From Mycoplasma sp. CAG:611 (GTDB taxonomy: Bacteria > Bacillota_I > Bacilli_A > RF39 > UBA660), in NCBI GenBank assembly GCA_000434175.1, contig HF999790.1, positions 1 to 25,425 on the forward strand: DNA of 25,425 bases, given 5' to 3'. Shown here one piece after another: positions 1-8,164 of this stretch. The position numbers and the translations under genes were made by a program. The notes beneath the pieces were generated by a model. That model saw nothing but the letters and a program-made list of their open reading frames with translations, was not told the origin of the DNA and ran no database searches. The stretch's first letter is position 1. Every line of letters starts with the position of its first letter.

Positions 1-44
1 AAAATAATTGATATTTTTATTCCTTTTTTCTCTTTCATAAGCAT
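1..44 (-). CDS. Start of a gene cut by the left edge
   Basis: An open frame begins at an ATG at 42-44, with a second in-frame ATG at 36-38, and runs off the window without a stop. The 14 readable codons give a lysine-rich stretch followed by hydrophobic residues (MLMKEKKGIKISII), as at the start of a signal peptide or membrane anchor. A well-formed promoter lies just upstream at 65-93 and an AGGATAGG-like ribosome site precedes the ATG. The product cannot be named. Confidence 0.4.
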   Translation of the reverse strand, partial: MLMKEKKGIKISII

Positions 45-64
45 CTATCCTATCCTATAAGATA

Positions 65-93
65 ATTATATAAAATTATAAAATCTTAGTCAA
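65..93 (-). promoter_or_regulatory. Sigma-A-type promoter for the left-edge gene
   Basis: On the minus strand a TTGACT -35 box (88-93) is followed, after exactly 17 bp, by a perfect TATAAT -10 box (65-70). It lies directly downstream of the tRNA-array terminator, so it starts a new transcription unit. Confidence 0.65.
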
Positions 94-103
94 TATTTAA
101 GCA

Positions 104-128
104 CAAAAAAACTCTTTAAAAAAGAGTT
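104..128 (-). terminator. Rho-independent terminator of the tRNA array
   Basis: An 8-bp stem (110-117 with 121-128) with a 3-nt loop is followed on the minus strand by a run of six T (104-109). It lies just after tRNA-Phe, the last gene of the array. Confidence 0.75.
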
Positions 129-141
129 ATATTCGCATATC

Positions 142-217
<76 letters not shown>

Positions 218-222
218 ATATA

Positions 223-298
223 TGGCGGTTCCGACGGGACTTGAACCCGCGATCTTCTGCGTGACAGGCAGACGTGATAACCACTACACCACGGAACC
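223..298 (-). tRNA. tRNA-Asp (anticodon GTC)
   Basis: 76 nt on the minus strand. The acceptor stem GGTTCCG pairs with CGGAACC, the discriminator is G, and CCA is encoded. The anticodon loop CTGTCAC gives anticodon GTC. Confidence 0.97.
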
Positions 299-299
299 A

Positions 300-376
<77 letters not shown>

Positions 377-391
377 ATAAAATATATATAA

Positions 392-482
392 TGGCGGAGG
401 AAAAGGGATTCGAACCCCTGCGCCGTCTCCGACCTCCCGGTTTTCAAGACCGGTCCCTTCAACCAGACTTGGGTATTCCTCC
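392..482 (-). tRNA. tRNA-Ser (anticodon TGA)
   Basis: A 91-nt class II tRNA with a long variable arm. The acceptor stem GGAGGAA pairs with TTCCTCC, the discriminator is G, and CCA is encoded. The anticodon loop CTTGAAA gives TGA. Confidence 0.96.
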
Positions 483-490
483 ATAAAAGA

Positions 491-579
491 TGGTGCCTAA
501 GGCCGGACTTGAACCGGCACGTGGGATTAACCACGCAGGATTTTAAGTCCTGTGCGTCTACCTATTCCGCCACTCAGGC
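491..579 (-). tRNA. tRNA-Leu (anticodon TAA)
   Basis: An 89-nt class II tRNA. The acceptor stem GCCTGAG pairs with CTTAGGC (one G-T pair), the discriminator is A, and CCA is encoded. The anticodon loop CTTAAAA gives TAA. Confidence 0.96.
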
Positions 580-587
580 AAAAAAAA

Positions 588-663
588 TGGTGTCCCGCTG
601 GAGATTCGAACTCCAGACCCTTTGATTAAAAGTCAAATGCTCTACCAACTGAGCTAGCGGAAC
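588..663 (-). tRNA. tRNA-Lys (anticodon TTT)
   Basis: 76 nt. The acceptor stem GTTCCGC pairs with GCGGGAC (one T-G pair), and CCA is encoded. The anticodon loop CTTTTAA gives TTT. Confidence 0.96.
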
Positions 664-677
664 GTAATACTAAAAAG

Positions 678-752
678 TGGTTGCCTCGGCTAGATTCGAA
701 CTAGCGCGTGCGAGAGTCAAAGTCTCGTGCCTTACCGCTTGGCTACGAGGCA
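678..752 (-). tRNA. tRNA-Gln (anticodon TTG)
   Basis: 75 nt. The acceptor stem TGCCTCG pairs with CGAGGCA; the U1-A72 start is typical of bacterial tRNA-Gln. The anticodon loop CTTTGAC gives TTG, and CCA is encoded. Confidence 0.96.
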
Positions 753-759
753 ATATAAG

Positions 760-843
760 TGGTGGAGGAACATGGATTTGAACCATGGAACCGTTAGGAA
801 CAGATTTACAGTCTGCCGCGTTTGACCACTTCGCTATTCCTCC
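760..843 (-). tRNA. tRNA-Tyr (anticodon GTA)
   Basis: An 84-nt tRNA with the extended variable arm of bacterial tRNA-Tyr. The acceptor stem GGAGGAA pairs with TTCCTCC, the discriminator is A, and CCA is encoded. The anticodon loop CTGTAAA gives GTA. Confidence 0.96.
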
Positions 844-850
844 AAAAATA

Positions 851-926
<76 letters not shown>

Positions 927-931
927 ACTAA

Positions 932-1008
932 TGGTGGGCGATATAGGACTCGAACCTATGACCCCCTGCTTGTAAGGCAGGTGCTCTAACCAACTGAGCT
1001 AATCGCCC
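932..1008 (-). tRNA. tRNA-Val (anticodon TAC), first gene of the array
   Basis: 77 nt. The acceptor stem GGGCGAT pairs perfectly with ATCGCCC, and CCA is encoded. The anticodon loop CTTACAA gives TAC. It is the gene nearest the array promoter at 1053-1081. Confidence 0.97.
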
Positions 1009-1052
1009 ATTAACATTCTAACAATGTCAATGAAATTCATTCGACGATATTA

Positions 1053-1081
1053 AATATATCTTATTATTGTTCTTTTGTCAA
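1053..1081 (-). promoter_or_regulatory. Promoter of the ten-tRNA array
   Basis: On the minus strand a perfect TTGACA -35 box (1076-1081) and a TATATT -10 box (1053-1058) are separated by 17 bp. Transcription would start about 40 nt before tRNA-Val. No other strong promoter or terminator is seen between the tRNAs, so the array is probably one transcript. Confidence 0.8.
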
Positions 1082-1089
1082 TATAATTT

Positions 1090-1440
1090 CTAATTTTTTT
1101 TGCTTTTTTTTGCTTTTTCTACCCATTCATCTAAATTTTCTTTTAAAATTCCAAATCCACTACCAACTTCTTCAATATTCCTTTTCCTTCTATTAGGTTT
1201 ACTCTTAATATTTTTTATACTTAATTTAACATGACAACTCTCATCATCTACTTCAATTATTTTAGCACTTATTGTTTCACCAAGATTAACATAATCATTA
1301 ATATCCTTTACAAAACCTTCTGAAATTTCTGAAATATGAATAAGTCCACTGTAATAATCATCTAAACTTACAAATGCTCCATATTTTTCTATTCCTGTTA
1401 TATTACCTGTAACAGTACTTCCTACTTTATACTTTGTCAT
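1090..1440 (-). CDS. S1-domain RNA-binding protein (YugI / general stress protein 13-like)
   Basis: The protein has 116 aa. Residues 1-75 form a single S1 domain (OB fold), with the typical VGSTVTGNITGIEKYGAFVSL opening split by a glycine-rich turn, then GLIHISEIS and a final VKLSIK strand. The basic C-terminal extension (KSKPNRRKRN and KKSKKN) would favour RNA or ribosome binding. Size and layout match the Firmicutes YugI/GSP13 family, small ribosome-associated proteins thought to modulate translation. The start ATG follows a GGGTGG ribosome site. A TATAAT -10 box lies at 1478-1483 but its -35 box is poor. It is divergent from the NifU-like gene. The S1 fold is certain; the specific role is by family analogy. 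Confidence 0.85.
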   Translation of the reverse strand: MTKYKVGSTVTGNITGIEKYGAFVSLDDYYSGLIHISEISEGFVKDINDYVNLGETISAKIIEVDDESCHVKLSIKNIKSKPNRRKRNIEEVGSGFGILKENLDEWVEKAKKSKKN

Positions 1441-1511
1441 ATATACACCACCCTAGATGTTTTCTTTTTTCGTTTTTATTATACAACAAAAATCAAGTTT
1501 TTTCTACCACC

Positions 1512-1540
1512 TTTACAAAAAACATTAAAAAAGTTATAAT
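1512..1540 (+). promoter_or_regulatory. Promoter of the NifU-like gene
   Basis: A TTTACA -35 box (1512-1517), 17-bp spacer and perfect TATAAT (1535-1540). A GAAAGGA ribosome site follows at 1550-1556, and the ATG is at 1565. Confidence 0.7.
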
Positions 1541-1564
1541 CAAATAAAAGAAAGGAAAAAAATT

Positions 1565-1792
1565 ATGGAAGAAAAAGTATTAGAAGTAATTAATGAATTA
1601 AGACCATTTTTAATGAATGATGGTGGTAATATTGAATTTGTAAAAATTGACGGAAACATTTTATACGTTACATTACAAGGGGCATGTAAACATTGCCCTA
1701 TGCAAGAAATAACTTTAAAAGATGGTATTGAAAGAACAATTATAGATAAGGTACCAGAAATTAAAGAAGTAAGAATAATCGAAGAGGTTTAA
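1565..1792 (+). CDS. NifU C-terminal-domain (Nfu-type) Fe-S cluster protein
   Basis: The 75-aa protein consists of only a NifU C-terminal (Nfu) domain. The opening MEEKVLEVINELRPFLMNDG and the GACKHCPM motif, with the two cluster-binding cysteines at residues 41 and 44, are diagnostic. Nfu proteins bind a [4Fe-4S] cluster, usually shared between two subunits through the CxxC pair, and deliver it to apo-proteins. This length is usual for stand-alone Firmicutes members (YutI-like). It is a single-gene unit: its own promoter lies upstream, and a terminator overlaps its stop codon. No other Fe-S assembly (suf/isc) gene is in the window. Confidence 0.9.
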   Translation: MEEKVLEVINELRPFLMNDGGNIEFVKIDGNILYVTLQGACKHCPMQEITLKDGIERTIIDKVPEIKEVRIIEEV

Positions 1793-1804
1793 TCCTCTTT
1801 TTTA
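1782..1804 (+). terminator. Terminator after the NifU-like gene
   Basis: The 6-bp stem AAGAGG/CCTCTT (1782-1787 with 1794-1799) with a 6-nt loop is followed by a T-rich tract. It contains the stop codon of the NifU-like gene and also the last codons of the convergent gene on the other strand. Confidence 0.6.
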
Positions 1805-2703
1805 TTATTAAATAACCATGTTAAGTAAGGAAGTCCTAAATTTTTATAATAATTAAAAATAAATCTTAAAAAATCCTCATAACTATTTATTATTGTATTA
1901 AAATACAAAATAGATTTATCCTCTTCTTCATTTATTATTATTTCTTCATATTTATCAAAATAAAATGATGGAAACATAAGTCTTGTTATAAATCTAGCAA
2001 CATCATTTCTATCATGTGATAACTTATTTAAAATACTTTTTAATTTTAAATATGTATACTTTTCATTTATAATATAAGACTTTAAATAATCTCCAATATC
2101 TCTTTCTTTATAATCGATAACAAAATTTAAGGGATTTAAAAATTCTAATAAATCAGTATTTACTTCTAATCTTTTATGACAAATAAACTTAACTTCTTGT
2201 TTTAAAATAACATTATCATTATAATAACTAATTGCATTTTCCCATATTCCTAAATAATAATTAATTCCTTCATTTATATTTTTATACTTTTTAGCCATTT
2301 GACTAAATTGATATTCAATATAATCTATTTTCTTTTCCCAATTAACATTCCACATCGATTTATCAAGTAAATTATAATTGTTTTTTGAAACATAATTAAA
2401 ACTTAACACATCATCAATTGTAATTATTCTATTTTTAATATTAGGTAATTTCATTAATAAATAATAAGAGGTTTCTTCATAAAACAATACATTATTTTCT
2501 TTTGTTAAAATTATTTCATAGGTAATTATATTATTTTGTAACATTTCTTTATTTAAATTATATATATTTATTACTTCCTCTATATTTCTTATATATTTAT
2601 GAACAACAAAATCACTATTTTGATAAGTAAAATAGTAATTATCGTTTATTTTTTCTATTTCTTCTAAAAAAATATTATAAAAAAATAATAAAGCATTTTT
2701 CAT
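1789..2703 (-). CDS. Uncharacterised protein, possibly a degenerate kinase-like (CotS/YutH-type) protein
   Basis: The 304-aa soluble protein is rich in Asn, Ile, Lys and Tyr, with no signal peptide or membrane segment. The C-terminal half carries a block, CHKRLEVNT then EFLNPLNFVIDYKERDIGDYLKS (about residues 174-213), followed by VARFITRLMFPSFYFDKYEEII. This layout resembles the C-lobe of the CotS/YutH kinase-like families, where an N and a D sit before a helix and a late RLLFP-like segment. The catalytic HxD is not recognisable, so any kinase fold would be inactive. The start ATG has a weak ribosome site (GTGATG). A TTGATA -35 (2744-2749) and TAAAAT (2719-2724) lie upstream but are 19 bp apart. 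The gene is convergent with, and overlaps by 4 bp, the NifU-like gene. The CDS is secure; the family is a guess from pattern memory. Confidence 0.7.
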   Translation of the reverse strand: MKNALLFFYNIFLEEIEKINDNYYFTYQNSDFVVHKYIRNIEEVINIYNLNKEMLQNNIITYEIILTKENNVLFYEETSYYLLMKLPNIKNRIITIDDVLSFNYVSKNNYNLLDKSMWNVNWEKKIDYIEYQFSQMAKKYKNINEGINYYLGIWENAISYYNDNVILKQEVKFICHKRLEVNTDLLEFLNPLNFVIDYKERDIGDYLKSYIINEKYTYLKLKSILNKLSHDRNDVARFITRLMFPSFYFDKYEEIIINEEEDKSILYFNTIINSYEDFLRFIFNYYKNLGLPYLTWLFNNKKED

Positions 2704-2736
2704 AAATCATCACACTAAATTTTATGATAAAAAATT

Positions 2737-2764
2737 AAAAAAATATCAAAATTAATTGATATTT
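2737..2764 (-). terminator. Terminator after the MBL hydrolase gene
   Basis: A 9-bp stem (2741-2749 with 2756-2764) with a 6-nt loop is followed on the minus strand by a T-rich tract. The stop codon of the MBL gene (2763-2765) overlaps the stem. Confidence 0.7.
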
Positions 2765-3302
2765 ATTTATCAAACAAGAAATATTCATTATATTTTTTTT
2801 CATGTTCTAAAGTAGTTGTTCTTCCATGACCTGGATATATTTTAGTATCATTTGGATATTCTCCAATTTTATCAATACTTTTTATCATTTCTTTATAATC
2901 TCCTGTTGGTAAATCTGTTCTTCCTATATTTTCATAAAAGATAAAGTCTCCGACAAACATAACTTTTTCTTTAGGAAAATAGTAAGTAACGGAAGTAGCA
3001 GAATGACCTTTTGTATATATTACTTCAAAAGAAAAGTCTTCTATTTGATGGTTACCTTCAAATAAATTATTATAATCATACACTTTTATACCATACATAC
3101 TTGAAAGTGGTTTAACACATCCTGTATGGTCTTCATGATGATGTGTAAGTAAAATAGCAATTGGTGTTGTATTTAACTTTTTAATTCTTGAAACAATAAA
3201 ATTTTCATCATCCCCTGGATCTATTATTAATGATTTATTATTTTTAGTTAATATATAACAATTAGTTTCTAAATAACCTACTTTTAAGATATCTATATTC
3301 AT
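2763..3302 (-). CDS. MBL-fold metallo-hydrolase (YqgX / glyoxalase II-like)
   Basis: The 179-aa protein has all the metal ligands of a two-zinc metallo-beta-lactamase-fold hydrolase: THHHEDH (H54, H56, D58, H59), GHS (H100), VGD (D119) and PGHG (H159). The GRTDLPTGDYKEMIKSI segment is typical of the YqgX-type branch of hydroxyacylglutathione hydrolase-like proteins. It lacks the long C-terminal substrate domain of true glyoxalase II, and its exact substrate cannot be told from sequence. Its ATG overlaps the murC stop codon (ATGA), so the two genes are translationally coupled. It is the last gene of that unit and a terminator follows. The fold is certain; the substrate is unknown. Confidence 0.9.
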   Translation of the reverse strand: MNIDILKVGYLETNCYILTKNNKSLIIDPGDDENFIVSRIKKLNTTPIAILLTHHHEDHTGCVKPLSSMYGIKVYDYNNLFEGNHQIEDFSFEVIYTKGHSATSVTYYFPKEKVMFVGDFIFYENIGRTDLPTGDYKEMIKSIDKIGEYPNDTKIYPGHGRTTTLEHEKKYNEYFLFDK

Positions 3303-4597
3303 TTTAAACCTTCCTTATAAGCATCAATTAACCAAGTAGGATCTTTACATCCCATAAATGGTATAACAGCATTATCATATTTATATAATTTACTTATTTC
3401 TTCTTTACTTATATGTTCTGCATTTGGTATTAAATCTATTATTAGATTAGATGTAACACCAGGATAATCTTTAAAGCTTTCTCTTGCAGGCTCTATATCT
3501 GTTACAAATACTTTATCTGCTTGTTTTAAAACATTTGCAAAATCTTTATAAAATGCTTTTGTTCTTGAAATAGTATAAGGTATTAAAACTGCCACTACTT
3601 GTTTAGTAGGATATTTTTGCCTTGCTGTTTCTATTACTGTTTTAACTTCATTTGGATGATGAGCATAATCATCTACTATTATATTATTTCCTATTTTTGT
3701 TTCACTAAATCTTCTTTTAGCACCTTTAAAGTTATTAATATTTTCAATTATTAAATCAACATCAATATTTTCTAAATAACACATATAAATACATGCTAAA
3801 GCATCTAAAAGCATATGTTTTCCATATAAATTAAGCTTAAAATGTCCGTAGAATTTTTTATCTATATAAACATCAAAACTACTTCCTTCTGGAGTAAAAA
3901 TAGCATTTTTACAAACAACATCATTGTCTTCATTAAAACCATAATAAACTATCTTATCGCTTTTTAATTTTCTAATTTCAGCATCATCACCACAAGCAAC
4001 TACTTTGTTACTAACATTTTTTATAAATTCTTCAAAAACTTCACGATATTCATCAATTGATTTATAACAGTCAACATGGTCATAATCTATATTAGTTATA
4101 ATTGCATATTTAGGATAATAATTTAAAAAATGTCTTTCAAATTCACAAGATTCTACAACAAAATTAGAAGAAGTTTTATCAATAAAGCCTGTTCCATCTC
4201 CGATTAAATAGTTTGTTTTTATTGTATTTTTAAATATATGTGATAAAAGTGCTGTAGTTGTTGTTTTACCATGACTTCCCGCTACACATATGGTTTTATA
4301 CTTTTTAGTTAATTCTCCAATGTATTCAAAATAACCATACATTTTACAATTTAACTCTTTAGCTTTTTTATAAGCATAATGATCTTCATGAATTGCTGCA
4401 GTATAAATAAAAATCATATCACTTGTTAAAAAATAAGCATCTTTATAAACTTTTATATCATTTTCGTATAAAGAATCTTCTGTAAAAGTATATACTTTAG
4501 TATCATCACATCCAATTACATCATTTCCTAAGTTTTTTAACATGCATGCTAGTCCTGCCATACCAGAACCTTTTATCCCTGCAAAAAAATATTTCAT
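3299..4597 (-). CDS. murC: UDP-N-acetylmuramate--L-alanine ligase MurC
   Basis: The 432-aa protein catalyses ATP-dependent addition of L-Ala to UDP-MurNAc, the first amino-acid step of peptidoglycan stem-peptide synthesis, in the cytoplasm. The Rossmann-like N-terminus (GIKGSGMAGLACML, residues 7-20) binds the UDP sugar. The Mur-ligase P-loop GSHGKTTTT is at 107-115, and the VDDYAHHPNEVK block at 308-319 is characteristic of MurC. Length is near the family norm. The start ATG follows an AGAAGGA ribosome site. It lies between the serS terminator and the overlapping MBL gene rather than in the mraZ cluster. A TATAAT-like box lies in the 63-bp upstream gap, but its -35 box is weak. Confidence 0.95.
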   Translation of the reverse strand: MKYFFAGIKGSGMAGLACMLKNLGNDVIGCDDTKVYTFTEDSLYENDIKVYKDAYFLTSDMIFIYTAAIHEDHYAYKKAKELNCKMYGYFEYIGELTKKYKTICVAGSHGKTTTTALLSHIFKNTIKTNYLIGDGTGFIDKTSSNFVVESCEFERHFLNYYPKYAIITNIDYDHVDCYKSIDEYREVFEEFIKNVSNKVVACGDDAEIRKLKSDKIVYYGFNEDNDVVCKNAIFTPEGSSFDVYIDKKFYGHFKLNLYGKHMLLDALACIYMCYLENIDVDLIIENINNFKGAKRRFSETKIGNNIIVDDYAHHPNEVKTVIETARQKYPTKQVVAVLIPYTISRTKAFYKDFANVLKQADKVFVTDIEPARESFKDYPGVTSNLIIDLIPNAEHISKEEISKLYKYDNAVIPFMGCKDPTWLIDAYKEGLK

Positions 4598-4636
4598 ATT
4601 TTTCCTTCTTTCTATAATATTTTATTATATTTAAGA

Positions 4637-4662
4637 TAAAAAATTATAGTAAAACTATAATT
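4637..4662 (-). terminator. Terminator after serS
   Basis: An 8-bp AT-rich stem (4642-4649 with 4655-4662) with a 5-nt loop is followed on the minus strand by a T run. It overlaps the serS stop codon. Confidence 0.65.
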
Positions 4663-5938
4663 ATTTTATTATCTTTTTACCACCCATATATGGTCTTAAT
4701 ACTTCAGGAATAGTAATACTTCCATCTTCATTGTAATTATTTTCAATTACAGCAATTAATCCACGAGGTGATGCTACTACTGTATTATTTAAAGTATGTA
4801 AATAATAGTTTCCTTTTTCACTTTTAACACGAATACCTAGTCTTCTTGCTTGAGCATCTCCTAAATTAGAACAACTACCAACTTCAAAGTATTTTTGTTG
4901 TCTTGGACTCCAAGCTTCTACATCACATGACTTTACCTTTAAATCTGCTAAATCACCACTACAACATTCAAGTTGTCTTACTGGTACATTCATATTTCTA
5001 AATACTTCAACAGTATACTTCCACATATCTTCATAATATTTGTTTGAATCTTCGGGTTCACAAAGAACAATCATTTCTTGTTTTTCAAATTGATGAACTC
5101 TATAAAGTCCCCTTTCCTCAAGACCATGACTTCCTCCTTCTTTTCTAAAACATGGAGAATATGAAGTCATTTTTATTGGTAATTCTTCTTTTTTTATTAA
5201 TTGATCTTTAAATTTACCTATCATAGAATGTTCACTTGTGCCTATTAAATATAAATCTTCATTTTCGATTTTATACATCATTGCTTCCATTTCAGCAAAA
5301 CTCATAACGCCATTTACAACATCACTATGTATCATAAATGGTGGAATAGCATAAGTAAATCCTTTATCTATCATATAATCTCTAGCATAAGCAAGTAATG
5401 CTTCATGAAGTCTTGCTATATCACCTAGTAAATAATAAAATCCTTCCCCACTTGTTCTACCTGCAGATATTTTATCAAGTCCATTTAATTTTTCGATTAT
5501 ATCTGCATGATAAGGTATTTCATACTTAGGAACATACGCTTCGCCAAATCTTTCTTTTTCAACATTACAAGAATCATCCTTACCTATTGGTACAGAACTA
5601 TCTATAATATTAGGAATAACCATCATTTTTTCTTTTATTTCTTGTTCTAAACTTTCTTCTTCTTTTTCACATAAAGATATTTCATCATTAATTTGTGAAA
5701 CTTTTTTCTTTGTACTTTCAGCTTCTTCTTTTTTACCTTCACGCATTAAAAGACCTATTTTACTACTTAAAGTATTTTTTTCACTCCTTAAAGTATCCCC
5801 TTTTTGTTTAAATTCACGAAACTTTAAATCAAGATCATAAATCTTATCAACTAAAATAAGTTTATCATTTTGAAATTTCTTTTTAATATTTTCTTTTACT
5901 AATTCTTTATTATTTCTAATTAAATTAATATCTATCAT
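4661..5938 (-). CDS. serS: Seryl-tRNA synthetase SerS
   Basis: The 425-aa class II synthetase charges tRNA-Ser with serine. The N-terminal ~110 residues form the long antiparallel coiled-coil arm that grips the tRNA-Ser variable arm (MIDINLIRNNKELVKENIKK onward). Motif 2 is FRKEGGSHGLEERGLYRVHQFEK, starting near residue 264. Motif 3 is the segment around residues 378-400 (HTLNNTVVASPRGL, then AVIENN), followed by IPEVLRPYMGG. Motif 3 departs from the common bacterial HTLNGSGLA form, and the GDLADLKVKSCDVEAWSPRQ block is also unlike the B. subtilis type, so this may be a distinct SerRS subclass. The start has a strong GGAGGA site. The untranslated leader is about 20 nt, leaving no room for a T-box. 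Confidence 0.95.
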   Translation of the reverse strand: MIDINLIRNNKELVKENIKKKFQNDKLILVDKIYDLDLKFREFKQKGDTLRSEKNTLSSKIGLLMREGKKEEAESTKKKVSQINDEISLCEKEEESLEQEIKEKMMVIPNIIDSSVPIGKDDSCNVEKERFGEAYVPKYEIPYHADIIEKLNGLDKISAGRTSGEGFYYLLGDIARLHEALLAYARDYMIDKGFTYAIPPFMIHSDVVNGVMSFAEMEAMMYKIENEDLYLIGTSEHSMIGKFKDQLIKKEELPIKMTSYSPCFRKEGGSHGLEERGLYRVHQFEKQEMIVLCEPEDSNKYYEDMWKYTVEVFRNMNVPVRQLECCSGDLADLKVKSCDVEAWSPRQQKYFEVGSCSNLGDAQARRLGIRVKSEKGNYYLHTLNNTVVASPRGLIAVIENNYNEDGSITIPEVLRPYMGGKKIIK

Positions 5939-5966
5939 AAAAATTCCTCCAGTTATCTATAAACTT

Positions 5967-5995
5967 ATTTTACAAAAAATATGTTATTTAGTCAA
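5967..5995 (-). promoter_or_regulatory. Promoter of serS
   Basis: On the minus strand a TTGACT -35 (5990-5995), 17-bp spacer and TAAAAT -10 (5967-5972). The start of transcription would be about 20 nt before the serS ATG. Confidence 0.7.
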
Positions 5996-6015
5996 TTAAA
6001 GTATTATTATTTAAG

Positions 6016-6040
6016 AAAAAAATCACAAAAAATTGTGATT
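6016..6040 (-). terminator. Terminator of the mraZ-rsmH-ftsL-pbp operon
   Basis: The 8-bp stem AATCACAA/TTGTGATT (6021-6028 with 6033-6040) with a 4-nt loop is followed on the minus strand by a T run. It overlaps the stop codon of the penicillin-binding protein gene, ending the operon before mraY or murD would be expected. Confidence 0.75.
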
Positions 6041-8153
6041 ATTTCATTTCAAACTCTACTTTTGTTGTTCTATTTAAATTAGAACCATTATTTATACTTT
6101 GTTTATAAACATATCCACTTCCTTTAAAAGAGCAAGATATATTTAACATATTACATACTTCTTCTGCTTCTTTTTTACTATAGTTTTTTAAATTAGGCAT
6201 CTTATAAGATGTATCATATGTTAAAAGTATAACTTTTTCATTACTATTTAAAAGATAATTTTTTTTAGGATATTGATTAATTACTTTACTACCATTTCCT
6301 AATACTAAATAGGATATTTTCTTTTCATCAAATCCTTTTGTAACAGTTGTTATATCTTTATTTAAATAACTATCTATAGTTACATTTTCAATTGTGTTAT
6401 CATTTTTTGTACCTAATATATTTAAATATTTGCTTACATTAGTAATTATACTTTTTGCTGTTCCATATAAAGGCTTAGATGTACCATATGTAATTTTTTT
6501 AGCTGATATATATATTATTACTTGTGGATCATCTTTAGGCCACATACCAACAAAAGATTTAATTGTATTATAATTGTCAGTATAATATCTTCTAGTATAA
6601 GGGTTTACAAGTTGAGCTGTACCTGTTTTACCAATAACATCATAACCTGGAACTTTATACATAGTAGCGGTAGCTGCACTCCATGATGAATGAACTGTAT
6701 CATACATAAGTTGTCTTATATAATCGGTAGTTTTTTTAGATGCAATGGTAGCAACTTCTGTTTTTTCTCCTTTATATATAATTTCACCATCACTATTAAC
6801 TATTTTATCTACAATATAAGGTCTTAACATAACTCCATCATTAGCAATTGAAGTTAAAGCTTGGATATGTTGCATTGGTGTAGTTGTAATTCCTTGACCA
6901 AAAGCGGCATTATATACTTCTGATTCATAAGTAAAACCTATTTTACCAGATTGTTCATTGGCAAGAGTTATTCCTGTTTTTTCTCCAAAACCAGCTTTTT
7001 TAAAATAATCTTTTAAAATGTTTTTATCAATAAAATTGTTTACAATATTAATAACTCCAACATTACTTGAAGCTTGAAACCCTTGATCATATGTAATATC
7101 TCCCCAGCCATATGGATTCCAGTCATTTATTACAGTACCATCTTCAAGAACATATTTTCCAGATGTAAATTTTTTTGTTCCATCATAAGTTCCTCTTTCC
7201 ATCGCTGCCATGTAAGTATATATTTTCATTATAGAACCTGGTTCATAAGGCTCTGATACTGTTATATCTAAGTAATTTTCTATATTTAACACATTAGGAT
7301 CATAACTAGGCTTTTGACTTGCTGCCAAAATTTTTCCTGTTTTAGCATCCGCTACTACTGCAACAGCCCATTCACTTGGATATTTGCTAAAATTTTCTCT
7401 TAAGGCTTGTTCAACAAAAAGTTCAATATTAGAGTCAATTGTTAAATATATATCATCTCCGTTTTTTGCATCTACCCTTAACTCTTTTGTACCTGCTATC
7501 TTATAACCATCTCTATCTTTTTGGTAAGTTATTTCACCATCTACTCCCTTTAAAGCAGAATTTAATAAAGCTTCAATTCCAAGTTCTCCTGTTATAATAC
7601 CATTTTCATTCTTTTTTGCATACCCAATTGTATAAGATGCAAAATCTCCATTTGGATAATATCTTTTTTCATCCTCAATAAAATCAATTCCTGGAAGAGA
7701 TAAAGCTTCAATTTTTTCTTTTTCCATTTCTGTTAAATTTTTGCCAGCATAGCCAAATTCAACTTGATACAATCCTTCTTGATTTAAAATACTTAAAATA
7801 TCTTCTTTTTTCATATCTATAACTGTTGAAAGCTTTTCTGCCGTAGTTACTTTATCCTCAACATGATATAATTTTTTTTGATTTTCACTTCTTTTTGGGT
7901 CTAAATACGCAATTAAGGTATATGAACTAACATTTTGAGCTAATACATCACCGTTTACATCATAAATCGTTCCTCTACTAGCAGGAATACTTGTTTTTAC
8001 TATTGTTCTATCATTAGCAAATTCTTTGATATTAATACCATCAATATTAGTTGAAAGAGCTAAATAACTTGTTCTAAAAACTATTAAAATAAAACAAAAA
8101 AGAGTAAAAATAATAAAAATTTTACTAGTAGATTTAGAATTCTTACCCTTCAT
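6039..8153 (-). CDS. Class B penicillin-binding protein with two PASTA domains (FtsI/PBP2B/SpoVD-like)
   Basis: The protein is a peptidoglycan D,D-transpeptidase for septal or elongation wall synthesis. It has an N-terminal membrane anchor at about residues 11-30, a PBP dimer domain beginning with SIPASRGTIYDVNGDVLA, and a transpeptidase domain with SIMK (S307, K310), SSN (362-364) and KTG (509-511). Two C-terminal PASTA domains occupy about 587-646 and 649-704; PASTA domains bind muropeptides or lipid II. PASTA domains plus position after ftsL point to the PBP2B/SpoVD group. I chose ATG at 8151-8153 (704 aa) because the GGGGTG ribosome site is 6 nt upstream; the GTG at 8162 would overlap that site. 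It lies 11 bp after ftsL and is the last gene of the operon. Confidence 0.93.
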   Translation of the reverse strand: MKGKNSKSTSKIFIIFTLFCFILIVFRTSYLALSTNIDGINIKEFANDRTIVKTSIPASRGTIYDVNGDVLAQNVSSYTLIAYLDPKRSENQKKLYHVEDKVTTAEKLSTVIDMKKEDILSILNQEGLYQVEFGYAGKNLTEMEKEKIEALSLPGIDFIEDEKRYYPNGDFASYTIGYAKKNENGIITGELGIEALLNSALKGVDGEITYQKDRDGYKIAGTKELRVDAKNGDDIYLTIDSNIELFVEQALRENFSKYPSEWAVAVVADAKTGKILAASQKPSYDPNVLNIENYLDITVSEPYEPGSIMKIYTYMAAMERGTYDGTKKFTSGKYVLEDGTVINDWNPYGWGDITYDQGFQASSNVGVINIVNNFIDKNILKDYFKKAGFGEKTGITLANEQSGKIGFTYESEVYNAAFGQGITTTPMQHIQALTSIANDGVMLRPYIVDKIVNSDGEIIYKGEKTEVATIASKKTTDYIRQLMYDTVHSSWSAATATMYKVPGYDVIGKTGTAQLVNPYTRRYYTDNYNTIKSFVGMWPKDDPQVIIYISAKKITYGTSKPLYGTAKSIITNVSKYLNILGTKNDNTIENVTIDSYLNKDITTVTKGFDEKKISYLVLGNGSKVINQYPKKNYLLNSNEKVILLTYDTSYKMPNLKNYSKKEAEEVCNMLNISCSFKGSGYVYKQSINNGSNLNRTTKVEFEMK

Positions 8154-8164
8154 ACACTTCACCC

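Noticed and set aside
5939..6015. T-box leader for serS
   Set aside because: Promoter -10 box to ATG leaves only about 20 nt of leader, and no T-box sequence or specifier hairpin is present.
7074..7256. 60-codon plus-strand open frame
   Set aside because: It is antisense within the transpeptidase domain of the PBP gene.
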